Source of the DNA: Vespula vulgaris
Lineage: Eukaryota > Arthropoda > Insecta > Hymenoptera > Vespidae
Direction of reading: 5' to 3'
DNA: 64,000 bases
NCBI RefSeq assembly: GCF_905475345.1
Contig: NC_066589.1
Coordinates: 867,001-931,000, forward strand
The notes under the pieces were generated by a model. That model saw only the letters and a list, made by a program, of their open reading frames with translations, did not search any database and had not been told where the DNA came from. A program made the position numbers and the translations under genes. Shown one piece after another: positions 25,401-40,984 of this stretch. The stretch's first letter is position 1. Every line of letters begins with the position of its first letter.

Positions 25401-26549
25401 GAGGGAGATAACAAGAACCACGAGGAATGACATTTAAGAGGAATTGAAAATGTTTCTCGCATCTGTATTACGACGGGAATCATTTTAAAATGTATGACAA
25501 GTGAAAAAGATGAAAGATCTCTATGGTAGAAACGAGTCTACATTCCAGGATGGTTTGTAATTAAATTTGCGTGTAAATTTGAAAGACGGTCTACCAACTA
25601 TGACTTTGGGGAATGCTTGAAAAAGACCCTCGGGAAATGCTACGAGATGTTTTAATGGTAAACGCGAGAGGAAGAGCCACTCAAATATTGTCTTGAGTCA
25701 AATTAATTAAGAGCTGCCATCTTCTCGCGACTAACGAAATCGTACTTGGGAGGATTAATGAAAAGTCGCATTTTACGTTCGTGCTCTTAAAGAAATATCG
25801 TCCATCCCTTTCAATGTCTTTTTTTTAGTTTTCGTTTTTGTCCCTTCCCTTTTTTTCTTTTCTTTTTTTTTTTTTCTTTACCCCCTTGTAAAAAAACCAC
25901 AGATCGTTCTTTCGTCTCTTTCTGAAAATACATAATTCTTCTTACGAAATGATTGTGTAATCGTCTTTTACGCTGTCAATGTTTATACAAATATGTATGA
26001 AATGTTCAAGTCAGCAAGTGACGCAAGAGTTGATAAATAAGAAGAAATATTCGCTCACTTTCGACATCTATTTTTTTATTCCCTGTTTTAATGTAGTTAA
26101 ACTTTCTTTCTCTCTTTCCCTGTGTTACAGAGTCAATATAAACGTGATAATAAATTATTACAGATTCATACGAATGACGATGTAACACGGGGAATCGTTC
26201 GTAGAATCGATATTTTACCTGGCTCGATAACGTTTTTCATTCGATGCTCGGTAAATCTTGTTTGCTACTCATTTTCAATCTCAATGGAGCTGTCTATTAT
26301 TTTCCAAGTGACAGCTTGTATCGCGATAAAATAACAGTGACAGCTTTATGTAATATAAGCGTGTAGGATGCGCATACGTGATGTAAGTATGTAATACATC
26401 GTGATCGTATTACAAAAACGTCTACTCGCTCGGTAAAGAAACGTTCTTAATTAAGCTCTTTGTCGATTGTAATTACGAACATGTTGACATAATTATGAAC
26501 ATGACGTTTTAAGAAGAAATTCATGTACAAAAGAAAAAGAAAGAAGAAA

Positions 26550-26581
<32 letters not shown>

Positions 26582-29458
26582 AGAGAAAGAAAACAGAAAT
26601 AGTAAATTCTATCGTCGAGATTCCAGGGATCAATCGATAATATCTACATATACATATATACATATACGTATATACATATACATAAAACATTTCCCCATCG
26701 TCCTACCTTCTCTCTTTCTAGAAATCCAGGATTTCGACCTTTAGCAAACGATTATTCCCACGCTAATTAACTCCGGTGCAATAATTAATAAATCATTGCC
26801 TTAAGTTAAGCGCTATATATTCTTTACTATATCCGGAATAGAGCTAGTAACTGAATCTAGAGATGTTACAAATTTACATTAAACTAGAAGACTGTTCATA
26901 ACGCTGTCTATATTAAAAGCCTGGTTTATCACTGGATTTACGACTGTTTGTTGATTTATATATAACATCGATTGCTTTTTACCTTGACCAAGATGATACA
27001 TTGGAGATTTACCATGATCCATACATCATCTTTTATCAAAGTAATCGACTTTTTTCACTCTTCTCCTGAACACGTGTCTCAAATACATATTATAAGATAC
27101 GAGTTCACATTTACGACTCTGTTAACGACCCTGCTTCTTCTTTATCGTATAAAGAATATATTACAAGGGTTTGATTGATTTTTATTTAATGACTATATAT
27201 CTAGACCCTTAATGTTTATTTGATAAATCTATTCAACGACGAATTTATTTATTTATTTATTTATTTATTTTCTTTTTTCTTTTCTTTTTCTTTTTTTTTC
27301 AAGAGACTTTTTTCTACTTTCTTTCTACGTTACAATTTCATATAATTTAATTTATTACGATCAGTAGATTTTAATTCAACATTGTCTCTTTGATACGAGT
27401 ATTCATCGAAATACGTTTTCTCTTTCTCTTTCGCTTTCTGTTCGATCGAATAGATTTTTTCGCTTCGTAATTTCTACCAATGAGAACGAATATTTTGTTC
27501 TCTCGATTAATAGAGGAAATAATATTATTTATATAAGAGAAATCGCACGAGAAAATTTTACTACGATTAATATGTTTCATGATCGAATGCTCTTACACAT
27601 TTGCTTTCGATTTATTTCGAACGATGTGAGAACCCTCATTGTACCTATCCTAACTACTACATCGTTCGCAATAATTATTCATCATCGGCTGCTAATTACC
27701 TGAAACCGATGCAATTATCCCCAAAGAATATTCCACCATTATCGTGGTACTAATAGCGGAAGCTTGCCTATATAATCATCCTTAACTCGTACGATCCGAT
27801 TTATTGTTTATACGTAGCTTCATCGATTTAATTTAATTATACTAAATGTAATGTTAACCGTCATATATATATAGTACCAATTATTATAAACAATTTTTAA
27901 TCGTCGTTTATCTTTACGTACCATTTCATATTTCGCATCGATTATTTTTATCTATCTATTTATTTTTTCTTTTCTGTTTTTTCGATTTCCAAATACTAGT
28001 GATAATCGATTGCGAATCACAAATTTAAATTGTACACAGATGTCGATAAGCCATAAGAAAAAAAAAAAGAAAAGAAAAAAGAAATTCTGCACGTTCACGA
28101 ACATAACTATTTATTTGAGTTTTCACTATCAATTTGTCTCGTTGATTGGCCGTTATGAATTCTTCGTTTGTTTCTTTTACCGAACCAATTCGGAGCATAC
28201 ATTCAGCGTATATTCTGCGTGCATTCGACGTCATCGGTTTTTCCAACAAAATAGTAACAGGCGTTTTCCTGGCGAATTTGATCCGACACGCATAGTCCTT
28301 CGATCATCTACCGAATAGGAATAACAACGGTGGCCATGCGCACAGAATAAAAAAAAAAAACGAAACAAGAAAAAACAAAATTAAAATTCGAAGTTATGAA
28401 AGGGAAAGTAAATATTTTTTCTCATTGGTTCAACTTCCTTTCGACTCTATTTTTATTTCTGTAATCCCATTCAGTTGTATAATTTCATGAAAGTAATTTA
28501 TAAATGTATCGGATAACACATTGAATTTAATTAGTATCTCTAGTCGACTAGAGAAATTATCTCTTTGAAATTCATACCTTTCTTCCCTTTTTTTTTTTCT
28601 TATTTCTTTTTTCTTTCTTCTTCTCCTTTCCTTTTTTTTATTATTTTTTTTCTTTTCTTTTTTTTTTTTTTTTTGTTTTGTTTCAAATATGGGCGTGCCT
28701 ACAGGAAAGAAGAATCGATTGCTTCTTGTATATAACTGCGCTTTCAGGCGCAATACAAACGTGATCGTTAAAAACAGGAACGATATGACCGAAATTAATA
28801 ACATCAGACGTTTAATTCTCGCTCGATCGAAATTACAAAGTTAAGTTCATAAAAGTAATAAAAATATATAGAATCGTTTTTAACCTCGTAAACTTGAGAA
28901 AGATTTTATCAATTTGTTTTCGATATGAAATTCATAAGCTGGATAATGTAGCGTATATGAACATTGACCCAGAATCATAAATACGATGCTAATTAGCGCA
29001 TCGTTCTGTATAAGGAAATGTATTTGCAACAGGGAAAGAGTAAACGGGAGAAATAAGAGGTACGGAAAATGAGATAATATTGAAGTATAATGTCGACGTA
29101 ACGAATATCTATGAGTAATATAACGACTTCTCTTGTAATGAAATAATAAAAGTTAAATACGTTCTCTAACGAAGGTGCTGATCGTCGAACTATTATATTT
29201 CTTTTTTCAAGAGATTTATATTTTCTTAAAAAAAAATTAAAAAACGATAATAAAGATCTAAGTTTGAATAAGAAAACGATCTATCGGAAACATGTTTTTC
29301 GTACGTGTAATTATTTAATACATTAGTGCTTGCATTGAAAAAAAAAGAACAAAGAAAAGAAAAGAAAAAAAACTTTGTGAAGGAGGAAAAGCTTTATTAA
29401 TGAAATTTCATTATTCAAGAAAGCTCGTGGAATACTGACACGTTGTTGTGTCACGTAG

Positions 29459-29512
<54 letters not shown>

Positions 29513-32500
29513 TCCTTTATAGTTCTCTCTTCTTTCCTTTAAGTCACCAAGGACATCAGTAAGTTTATGAAACGATATCGACAGGCACCTAGATAGGCAC
29601 CCTTCTTGTAAATACGTCGAAGACACTCCAGTCACATTATCGAAAAAGTCGAAGGGACAGTGAGTTTAAAAAATGTTAACAAATGACATTGGTAATAACG
29701 CGTGTGGAATGGCGCGACGTGAACAGAATTTGTAAAAATCTTTCCCTACAGATTTCTACAGTTAACGTATCACCCTTGTCTAAGTCTGTCTACCCTTTTT
29801 AACTTTTATAAGCCAACACTGAACCTCAATTCATCGTCATGAAATTTTTGTTGTACACCGTTGTAGGTAATACGATTACAAACATAAGTTTCACATTTAC
29901 CAAATGTAACGAAATTCCAACTAATGTGTTATCTGATTTATCAAATGAAATCCGATTCGTACGTTTTTGATCACTAGGTGTAATAAATATAATACCGGAA
30001 TTTATTTATGAAAAGCAAATAGAAACATACGTTCTTTTATCATCGTGATTGGATCATTTATACAATAAATGTGTTGCTAGAAATATAATATTATCGAGAT
30101 ATAAAAAATAAATTCATTTTAAATGTTCTTTTATCTTTTTGTATTTATTGATTTTTTTTTTTTTTTTTTTTTTTTACTAACACCCACGACATTTAAATCG
30201 AGAAGGGATAAAACAAATGGGACTCTTTCTCTCAGTTTCATTTAGAGAATCTCTTGAATGAATCTATTAAGTGATACAATATTTCATATCTTGAAAAATA
30301 AGCGAGTACGTAGAAAAAGATTTAACGAGTCGTTTTTTGCTTTAGATGGATTTAAAAACGGAAGATAAATTTCAAGATGATTCTTGAACCGTAAACCGTA
30401 ATTAATAGAAACATCACTATCACAGTTTCACGTAACTTAAGCACTTGCAAACTTCTCGTAACCACATTGTTATAACGAACGCTTTCAACTTGCCTTCTCT
30501 CTCTCTCTCTCTGTATCTCTCTTTATATAATGAAATGATATATATTATATAGCTGTGTCATCCAGATATTATCGATAATATCCAAGTATCGTGAAATCTG
30601 GCTAGATTAAATTTAAAACTTCAAATGTATATTACCTCTTCGATTATTACGATAGAACAGATAATAATCGCTATCCCAATGAAATGCTATTTCCGATGGG
30701 AATAAAAAAAAAAGATAAAAGAAAAAACATTTCATCCCTTTTAACACATTACATTCGCGATCAATGATAAGAAGATAATCTATTTGTATATCAAGAAATA
30801 TCGATGAACATTTAGAATTTTAATGGTGATGGATTAACAATGCCATTTTCGTTTACCATATCATGGAGAAGATATCATAGCTTATTTAACCTATTTGCAA
30901 TCGTTATTCTGGTACGTTCTAGAATGGGAACGTGTTTCTCTTCTCATAATAGTGAAATAACGTTCCTCTTGGTAAGACTATTATTTATGAGACCACGCGT
31001 GACACGATATATTCGATTTATTATACTCAGCTTACTTATATGTTGTACATGTATGTAAAATAAAAATATTCAAAATATAATAACTAATGAATTTAATTAA
31101 GAAATTTTATAAAGAAAATAAAATCAAGGAACATCTTTTCATTTCGAAAAAGAAAAAAGAAAGAAAGAAAGACACGATTCATCGAGAAATCTTGATGATC
31201 CAAGTAAAAATGAACTAATTGCAAGTATTCATAATTAAATTGATACTTCTCGATTTTCTCAAAAGTAGAATCTCTCAAGATAAAAAGTGTCATTTTTGTC
31301 TGGTATCGATTAGTTACGCATCGTTGTACAAGCTCTTCCAATTTAAATTTTAATTAAATATTAATGATATGCCACATTCGGGTGCACTCTAGAACGTAAT
31401 AATTGAGCAAAGTTTCATCAAAAGCTTAGGGGTTTTGTATCTCGACAATACCCATGTTCCTTTGAGAAACTACGGAACTTACCTTTGTCTTGTTGATCTT
31501 CACGATGAAGTCGGAAAGGATCGAAAGGTGAATAAATAAAACGTATTTCTTAAGAATACCTTTGAAAACTACTTCGATGTATTTTCGTTGTAAAAGATTA
31601 AAATTTAATCTTGCGATCGTGTTAAATCATTCGTGCAGCCATTTATATACATATTTGAAAGTTTACGAACTTGATATGAAATCAATCATAATTTGATATT
31701 TTACAAACATACCTATGTACACATATGGAAATGTATTGGGATTTAAACAAACAACAGTTTCGGAATAAATCAATAGCGATCGCGAGATTAAATAAGTTTC
31801 TAGTACGTACAATTTAGGCGAATTCGTATCGTTATTAAAAGATCTCTGATTTACGTAACTTTACCTTCCGTTCCTTTGGTTCCCATAAATATTATATCGT
31901 ACAATACGAATTAAATGTCCGAATGAAAGAGAAACGTTCATTATCGAGGAAACAATATCGCCGTTCCTAGTTAACGCAGCAACGATAAAACTACCTACGA
32001 CGAAACTAATGACTGATGGACCTTGACTACTGCAGCAGCTTGAAGAGAGAAAACGAGATTATTTTGTTGCAAGAGACTTGTAATTGAATTTACGACCTTG
32101 CCTGTAAACGTTTGGAAACGTGATACGATAGAAACGTGGATGCACTTTGGACGAGCACGATCTAAAGTTGCTATGAAAATATTTAAAAGCTCTGCTAGAA
32201 AATATTCGATTCGCTATACTTTATAGTGAAATGTTTATCGAAATATACTGGCAATAAATCATTCCTTTAGAGACGCGTTACAAAACTAGAAGGGAAAAGA
32301 TTTTCAAAGTAATTAGAGGTGGAAGTGGATTTCGTTCGACGATAACGTATTCGTGGTTATCCTCGAGGCACCTGCGTGTTTCTCTTGAAGCATTATCTAT
32401 ATACATATATACATATCCGTTATATATGTATACCGAGTTGAAATTAACGTGGTACGCTCGGCGTATTTGGTCGAGGCATTGCCTTCATAAACCACGGGAA

Positions 32501-35061
32501 CATAACACGCAGGAGTCCGTTCAGAAGCTGCCGATCCAATTAACGCTACAACACTAAACCAACGACTGTGTACAATTAACAGCAATTAAGTGTGCATCTT
32601 CATTACGGCTAGGCGAACGCGCAAGCACAACACGTTCATACATGCCTCACCCTTGTTGCTCTTTTCTTCTCATACGTGGTTCGAGAAAGTCCGATCGATT
32701 TTCAACCATAGATGTGTTCGATGAAAGAGGAAAACGCCTTTTTATGAAAAATAAAGGCGAAATAAGCGTCGAACGTTCATCATTTACGCGTGATAACAAG
32801 CTTTCACGCTTCTCGAATATAACCCACGATTTTGAACGGTTGAGCGATGCGTTGACAGAGAATGCAATCGACATCTCGCAATTTATAATCGTTATCATCC
32901 ACATCGACAGCTAAATTGGAAATGGAAAAGAAATATTTAATCAACTGAATCGGTTAATCGTATTTATGTATAAGAGATATTTCTACGGCTGCTATGTTTG
33001 AAGAACTGATTTACATGTCCATAAGTTCATGTTCATCCTCTGACGTATATAATCAGGTAACATGAAAGCTACGACAGCAGATGCACAGACGCGTATTACA
33101 GCTGCCATTCACACAAATCCTTGCAAATGTTCTAACTCTCCATACAGACAAAATGGACTATGGAAAAGAAAGAACTCACGAAAACTAAAGAAAGAAAAGT
33201 TTATCGTACTAAATTTATTTCCGAACTATACTCAACCGTAGCTAACTCGTTTATCGTATAATACATTGGCTACGATAACTGACGGCTTTCGGTTATCTTA
33301 TTATATATAAGATTGTCGACAGTCTTTATAGTACTTCGAACGATCGAATTGGATTGCAAAAATTTCTTCTCAATGGCATGCAATTCCTTTCTTTTCGAAA
33401 CATTTCGATTTTATTTACTCGAAATGAATTCGTAGACAAATGGATCTTTTCAAATCCACGATTTTCTATGGACTTTCGTGATAGTGAATGGTAATTTCTA
33501 AATAATCAATTTTTGCGTCCATTGAAATTTAAAATTTACATTTTCGCATGTTATTAGTTAAGAAACGAACCATTCCGCTTCTGAGAGATTTCCCACAGGA
33601 ACTACCAAAGGTGACAACTGCATCGAGACATCGTGGCTTTTCTCTTTACTCGTTAAATAACTGTTCGTATATAACGGTACATGGAAGAATATTTTTAAAA
33701 GAAAATAGAGATCTTGATACGCTTGATATTTTAATATATTGTTGGATAAATTCAAATGTGTGTGTGTGTGTGTGAATCTATATAGTAGTTCGTTGAATAA
33801 AAATTTGCATTAAACACGAAATGTATTGCGCCTGGAAAAAGGCATCACTCCATACTTTATCGGTAATCATAATAGCAGATACCACACGTCGGTAAAAAAC
33901 TCTTTAAGCTTTCATGGTAAGTGACGTAGGACATGCTCATGAATGAATACATTGCCTACCATAAGGGGTTTCAACAATTTCTTAAATATAACATTTAGAA
34001 TTATAATTATTGATAAAGTATGGAACGATACCTATTTCAGTTAAAATCATGAAAAAATAAATGTAACTGATTAATAACAATCTTATTAACAATAAATTAA
34101 AGAACAAACGAATTAGTTACATTCTCGAGAATTTTATAATTATTTACGTAGTTCTCTACGAATAATTAGCAACGAAAAACCTCTTGGGATAAGTATCATA
34201 ATAATGTCGTGAAAAAAAATTGTACATTTTTTTTTCTCTTTTTCTTTAATTAATAATATTTTCATCATTAATACAAAAGTATTTATCACCAAGGTAGACT
34301 AACAAGTGTTTATTTATGAAATGAAAGTTAGGCTTGTCATTGCAAGAAAAAGTAAAAAAAGAAATATGTTAGTATGGTTGTTTTCATAAAATGCATTGGG
34401 ACGGTGATAGATGAAGGTAAAGAATCCTGGCCTTTGTTTCTGTACTGCAATATTTCATTGTACACACAACTGCCTTGTTTACCGCATTGCAAACAACAGC
34501 CGTAGACTCCGTATCTGCGCTTTACTCCGACTTGAGGCATATTTCATTGCGATAAAACCTGCACTTTCCATACATTTTACTCTGAATAAAGAAAATAGAT
34601 ATTGAATCGAAATACGCAAATATTATCTGTACGTTTTAAATACACCGACGATAACGTTATTTTTATTTATTAAAAAGAGAAATCATTCAATGAATGTAAA
34701 AATAATCGATGATTCATCGGATTACATCGGACTGGTACTATTATTTTAATGAATCCATCAGCATACGTTTTATCATTTATTTTTATCCAAAACTCGTGTT
34801 TAACGTTTGTTAGTATATCTCGAGAATAATCGAGAATGTAACAAGTAATGTAAAGAGTCTTTTGTAACTTAATAATGATAATATAAGAATCATAATTATA
34901 TTAATATTGTTATTATCTTCTGATTATAAGGTATTGCCTTTTTCTCGAACGATAATAATGAACTTTCGACTTGACAATTTGATATATCTACTTATGTCTT
35001 ATCTTTCTCATCTCGTCTTGTAAAACTTATTCTCGTAAGAGCATAAATCTATTGCGTTGTA

Positions 35062-35095
<34 letters not shown>

Positions 35096-38000
35096 CTCTT
35101 GTGTGTTATCGATTATCGTAATTAAAATAAAAAATAAAAAAAAAAAACTGCATTTGGCGTTGATGAAAAACGAAGAGTTTTATTTTATATGCCAAACGTT
35201 AAAAGTTCACGCGGTGTTCCTGCGACTATTTTAGAAAGGATTCAAAAAGACTTCGAATGTCTTTCTCTATTGCTTCGTGAATAATGCAACACGATCTATA
35301 ATAACTATCCCGACGAAGGTTAATAAAAATCGTCATTTCCCGATATTTCTGTTTCTCGATCGATACATAAGAATACGAAAAAAAAGGAGGTCATATTGAA
35401 TAACTCAATTCTTTCGAACGAATGTGGATTTGAAATTTCCAATACATACCCTTGCATAAGAGGTTAAAATAGAGAATCCGTTTCCTCTTATATTTTCCTG
35501 AAAATATTTTTAAGAGTAGAGGAACTTGACTCGAAAGAAGCTTGAAAAAAAAAACGAAAAAAAAAACAAGAAAGAGAGAATATAAAAAATATCAAAAAGG
35601 ACAACGTTTAAATACGCCTGAATGGGTCTTATTCAAACACACTTTTGCATTTTCCGATCATCGTTTTATTTCTTCAATGAATTATATGAATGTATAATAT
35701 AAATCGCTAGAAAGTGCTCGGATTATATATTTCCTTTCTGCTTCGTTCGAACAATACAAGTATAGATTTGATTTGACTACGTTGAAACAACATCGATCTA
35801 GCAAAAAGAATTCCTGATGGCACAAATGTTTTTTCAAGCGGACCACTACGAATCTAACGGTATGATGATAATCGGTCGGTATGATACTTAAATAAAGAAA
35901 AACGGAGAGAGAGGGAGAGAGAGAGAAACACAAGATAGGTAAAATTGTACGACAATCGATAAAGTACCCATCTCTCGTAGTAACCTATTTCTGAGAACGA
36001 GGTTATTAGCATTTTCAAGCTATATTACCTGCGCAAAATTATAAGCTTTAAATACATATATATATATATATATATACCTTAAGAATAAAGCTAAGCATAA
36101 TTAATATACTTGGATTAATATTTAAGTATAGAATTAATAAGTTGAATGGATGATTTAAAATGGTAATTTCTTCTTCACAGAAAACGCAAGTCGATGGTGT
36201 TGGCTAAATGGTACATGGGATAGTTATTCAAACTATTCTTCGTGCCGTGACATTCGACCGTTGAACATTGAAGCTGATGTAGAAATTACGACAAAAATAT
36301 ATTTCATTGGATATAGCTTGTCCCTTTGTACTCTGGCGATAGCCGTCTCCATATTTTTATATTTTAAGTAAGTACGATCTATTTTGATAAGGTAAAAAAT
36401 ATTTGTAGCCAATTAAAAAAGTCACGTGACAACACTCTAAACATTCTTTTCTCCTTTTATTATGATATTGCAATAAAAAGAAACATCTGTTACATAACAC
36501 CTGATATTTTATTCCACCACCATGAGTGCTTTTATTGAGGTACATTTCTCTTTGTGAATTCAGAAATGGATTTTCCGTGTTTGATTATTTTTCGAACGTA
36601 TATGGAAACGTAATATAAGACGTTTTATTATCGAGTAATTGAACGTATTTTTTTTTTCTCTCTTTTTGTTATAGGGAACTGAGATGTCTAAGGAACAATA
36701 TACATATAAATTTAATGTTCACGTACATTCTGGCTGACCTCATGTGGATATTAACTACTGCAATGCAGGTATAGTTAATAATCGTTATGTGAATCTCTTA
36801 TTTATCAAAACTTTTTACGATAATAGTATCCTCATAATTTACCTTTCGTATATATCTCCAAATAATACGAAATAATAATATTATAAATCATTAAATACCA
36901 CGATAAGCGATCCTGAACGATCTTGAATATCTGTACATTATAAAATTATCACAGATTTTACTGATCGGCCGTAAAACGAATTAATTATCTCTAGCACTCG
37001 TGCTCTTTCTTCGACACGATTTCGATCGAATAAGCTCGAGTAATGTATCCTTAATCTCTTTCACGATTTATAGATTAAAAATTCCAGATTAAGTGGCAAT
37101 CGAAGTAGTTTCTAACGTATGAACGTTTTGTATAATGAATAAATTAAAAACGACGATGTCTCATTAAAATAATTTGCAAATCAAAATCATTGCTCAACTT
37201 CTTTTCTTATTAGGTCTCTATGCAAACAGACATACCAACTTGCGTCACGTTCTTCTCTCTTCTTCATTATTTTCAATTGACCAATTTCTTCTGGATGTTC
37301 GTCGAAGGTCAGTATTATGTTATATTAAACACAAACGAATATACGAAAAACGATTTTGTTATACTATACGTTAGTGTTATATGTAAATCCGAATAAAACA
37401 TTAAAGAAATTTCCTTAGTTATTCTCTTATTGCAGGATTGTATCTCTATTTGTTAGTTGTAAGAACTTTTACGGGAGATAATATTCAACTAAAGATGTGT
37501 CTTGTCATAGGTTGGGGTAAGTTATTTCGTTTGATACTTTTTCATTGATAAATTTCGTATAAAATGTTCTAACTATTCTGTATTGTCACTTTTTCACGTA
37601 TAATCTGTAAGTTTGATTTGAAGGTGTTCCAATTCTCATCATAGCTATTTGGGGCATCGCCAAGTCTCTTGTCACTCAAGGAAATCAGGTATAAAGATGC
37701 CAAATTAAATAAATCAAAGTATTCGACATTAAAAGAGTCGATGACATCGATCATATTTTACAGAATGTCGCACTTTGGAAGCATTGTCCATGGATGACAC
37801 CACATTCCTACGATTGGATTTATCAAGCATCTGTCATTACAGTTCTTGCCGTGAATGTGATTTTCTTGTTCTTGATCATGTGGGTGAGTATATTTAGATT
37901 TTAAATAGAACGAAATTTTTCTATTACGTTAACTCGATCATGGACGTTAACTCGATCGAATTTATCGTCATTTCTGATAGGTACTGATCACTAAGTTATG

Positions 38001-38669
38001 GTCTGCAAACAATGCAGAAACGCAACAGTATAGAAAAGCTAGCAAAGCTCTGTTGGTGCTGATACCACTTCTTGGAGTGACATACGTTCTGGTTCTCGCT
38101 GGACCAACGGAAGGTCAAGCAGCTAATGCATTTTCTTACACCCGTGCTGTGTTACTTTCTTCTCAGGTAATATTACGACAGAAAGGTTTTCTAACGGTAA
38201 GCTTTTGTTACACTCGCCATTAGAACGGAGAGAGAAACTTTGGAGAAAAGCTTTTAGAAGAATAGGATCATCTTCTAAAAGTTTCAACCGTTTGGAAAGT
38301 TAATGCACGTTTTGTTACTGTCGCGATCATTTTTTTTTCTTTCTTTCTTTCTTTCTTTCTTTCTTTTCTTTTTTTCAATGAAATCCTAGAAAGTAATAGT
38401 TCTAAAAAGAATTAAATAAAAAAAAAAAAGTGTGGGGAAGGAAATGGAGAGATTTAAAATCTTCTTTTCTACGACAGGGTTTGCTGGTGACGCTATTCTA
38501 TTGTTTTCTCAATACCGAGGTGCAGAATACGCTGAGACATCACTTTGCAAGGTGGACGACGTCGCGTGATCTTGGCAATAGTCGAAGGTATTACAAGAAT
38601 TGGTCTCCGCGCTCAAGAACAGAAAGCATAAGGTACTTGAAGTCCGCGCCGAAGACGCGCACGTCTTAA
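22402..38669 (+). CDS. Class B GPCR, CRF-like diuretic hormone (DH44) receptor
   Basis: Nine coding exons: 22402-22735, 36181-36367, 36675-36768, 37214-37307, 37436-37516, 37624-37688, 37764-37883, 37981-38166, 38478-38669. They sum to 450 residues with matching phases. The ectodomain has the six class B cysteines (39, 76, 85, 99, 118, 133) and the core SWDSLLCWP, FEELNGIRYD and RWCWLNGTWDSYSNYSSC. Seven membrane segments follow, with the TM3 Cys (DIPTCVTFF) and ECL2 Cys (WKHCPW) for the usual disulphide, RCLRNNIHINLM in TM2 and LYCFLNTEVQ-like FYCFLNTEVQNTLRHHF before the tail. Insect DH44 receptors couple mainly to Gs and act in Malpighian tubules and brain, governing fluid secretion and rest/activity output. 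A DH31 or PDF receptor is the alternative; the ectodomain suits DH44 better. No signal peptide is visible at the N-terminus (it starts MASWLSSNGDEPMDRNY), so either the ectodomain is inserted without one or an upstream start is missing. Confidence 0.88.
22736..36180 (+). other. First intron of the diuretic hormone receptor (13.4 kb)
   Basis: The donor CGTGAGT at 22735/22736 and acceptor TTCTTCACAG at 36171-36180 join residue T111 to Q112, between the fourth and fifth ectodomain cysteines. I found no nested gene in it. It holds GA/CT tracts (22829-22857, 24724-24745, 26550-26590, 29461-29510, 35066-35094), poly-T/poly-pyrimidine runs (23050-23080, 24260-24345, 28580-28676, 30150-30175), an ATTT repeat (27240-27270) and a GT run (33757-33775). 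The other eight exons lie within 2.5 kb. Confidence 0.8.
29461..29510. repeat. (CT)n microsatellite in receptor intron 1
   Basis: Fifty bases of uninterrupted CT repeat. Confidence 0.95.
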
Positions 38670-38839
38670 AATCGCTTTGCGGTGCTTCAAGACGTTGAAA
38701 GAACGCAGAAATGAGGAACGTGAACGCCTCTCCTCTTTTAATATTATTTTATAAGACGGCCCAGATAGAAAATCGAGAGAAGCTGCGTTTCTTCAACGAT
38801 AAATCTTATCGAGAAATAATAAAGGTATATCTAAAAAAG

Positions 38840-38871
<32 letters not shown>

Positions 38872-39186
38872 GAAAAGAAAAAGAAAACCTGTAGAACAAA
38901 ATTTTGTCGCGAAGAAAATATAACGTATATCAATAAGGCGTATATTATTGCGTTAAGATTTTTAAATCGTGCTACGACGAGAGAATGACGCCCTCGTCGA
39001 AATATTCTTGATAGCAAAACGATAACGCTTTCTCAATGATCTTCAGGCTATACGGCCAACCTTCAAATCCATATCGTAAAAGGGAATCTACGGTAAGTGA
39101 AACGACGACCACAACGGTGATAGGTCCGAATTCAACAACAACGTTTCTGGACAAATCTAAGAAAGCCATTTCAGAAGACTCAAATG

Positions 39187-39192
39187 AATAAA
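39187..39192 (+). terminator. Poly(A) signal candidate for the receptor gene
   Basis: AATAAA lies 518 bases after the receptor stop codon, the most obvious canonical hexamer in the near 3' flank. Assignment is by position only. Confidence 0.4.
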
Positions 39193-40984
39193 GTTTTACA
39201 CGAAGCGAATTTCGGTGGGAGGAGAGACTGGTAAGATCATTAAGCGCGAAGAGACTCATTGTAGAAGTATCTTTTCATAAGTGTCGTCGTATTATTAATT
39301 ATGACGTTAAAATAATGATATATATATGTGTGGATATGTGTGTGTATATATATATATATACACACATATTCACATTGTATATGTTCTAGATTGCCTCTAA
39401 ATTTTCAACTCATCTTTGTTCGCTTAAAAAAATCTCCAATTTTTCTACCAGCCAAATTATGATATACAGTAGATATTAGTAAAAATTAAATTGATCCAAC
39501 ACTGCTATATGAGGTAATAAATATTATATTATTATTTTTTAATAAGATTATAAGGCTCCTTTATTTTTCCACTTTTGTCTTATTTAGCAATAATAGAATC
39601 TTTTTTTTTTTGTAATATTTAAAAACACGAAAGAAACTGAAAAATGAGATTAAAGAATTTATATGAATATGTATAGGGTATGGGTATATGTATAGGATAT
39701 ATGTATAGGTATGTGTATAGAAATTAATTTTTAGTTGTATAAATCCATATCATACATTTATATTCCCCGAATATATGCATGTTCATATATACATAATAAT
39801 ATTCTATGCACACTCCCTAACTTATGGCACAGTACGACTAAAATCATCTCTGTATAGTATTATATCTAATTGTTTAAATGAAATGTTGATTGCATATAAA
39901 ATAATATAAGAGCATGTAACATTAGGTTATACGATTGAGATATTCATTTTTAATTTTTGAATTTTCACCTTTCAAAGATAAATTAGATATTAATTATCAA
40001 CTAGACTGAATATTATTTTAAGGATATATGCGGCAATAACTCTGGCAAATATTAAGGTAATACGCGAAGTAACTCTACCAAATACACCCGCAGATAAACA
40101 AAGTTACGCCATAAATATGTAACTGTATTACAGAATATTACATATTTACTAACTATTTTACGAACAAAGTATTCCTAATCTGAAAAGAAAAATGAAAATT
40201 TATTGAAAATTGTATAACGAGGAGCTTAAATATCTGTACCTGACGTTCCAAAATTCTACCAAAGTATATAGTTTATGCGTAAGCATCTCTTTTATCAAAT
40301 CTTTTATTATAGTATTACAAGATCACTGGAGCACAATTATACTTGACGATACTTGAAAATAACGATCTCGGTAAGTTTAATTAGAAATTTTTTAGTAGTA
40401 AAAAGTATTGACTATAATTACGACTGTAAGAATAGAATTTATTTTCTAGAAACTATAAACTTTGTGATTGAATTCATAAGGCAGACATAAATATAAATTA
40501 TAATTTAAAATTTAATTGTATTAAAACTAATATATTCATATGTGTATATTCATATCTGTACACATCTTAATGTATATTCATATCTGTACACATTTTAAAA
40601 TTTTCAAACTAACACTAACACTAACTTTTATTCGTTCTCTGTATGATATATTTTGATGTTATATTTTTTTAGCATCGATTTAAAAGTTCTGTTTTCAAAC
40701 TCTGATCCTTTATCGGTATATTATGGATAATCTTTCGAAATTTTCCAAAGCTCTTCGTAACTCCATTTTTTTTTTCTTCAGAGTTTCACTTCATGCAATG
40801 TCCTCTCTAAACATTTAACAAAATGTAATCTTAACTCGTGAATTGAATAGATATTATTAACTCCAAAAATTCCTAAACTAAGCTTTTTTTCATTGATTTC
40901 AAATTAATATTGAAATGTTTAATTCCTATTCCTTATTTTTTAGATATTAATATTATTAAGAATTAATTTAGTATTTATTAAATT

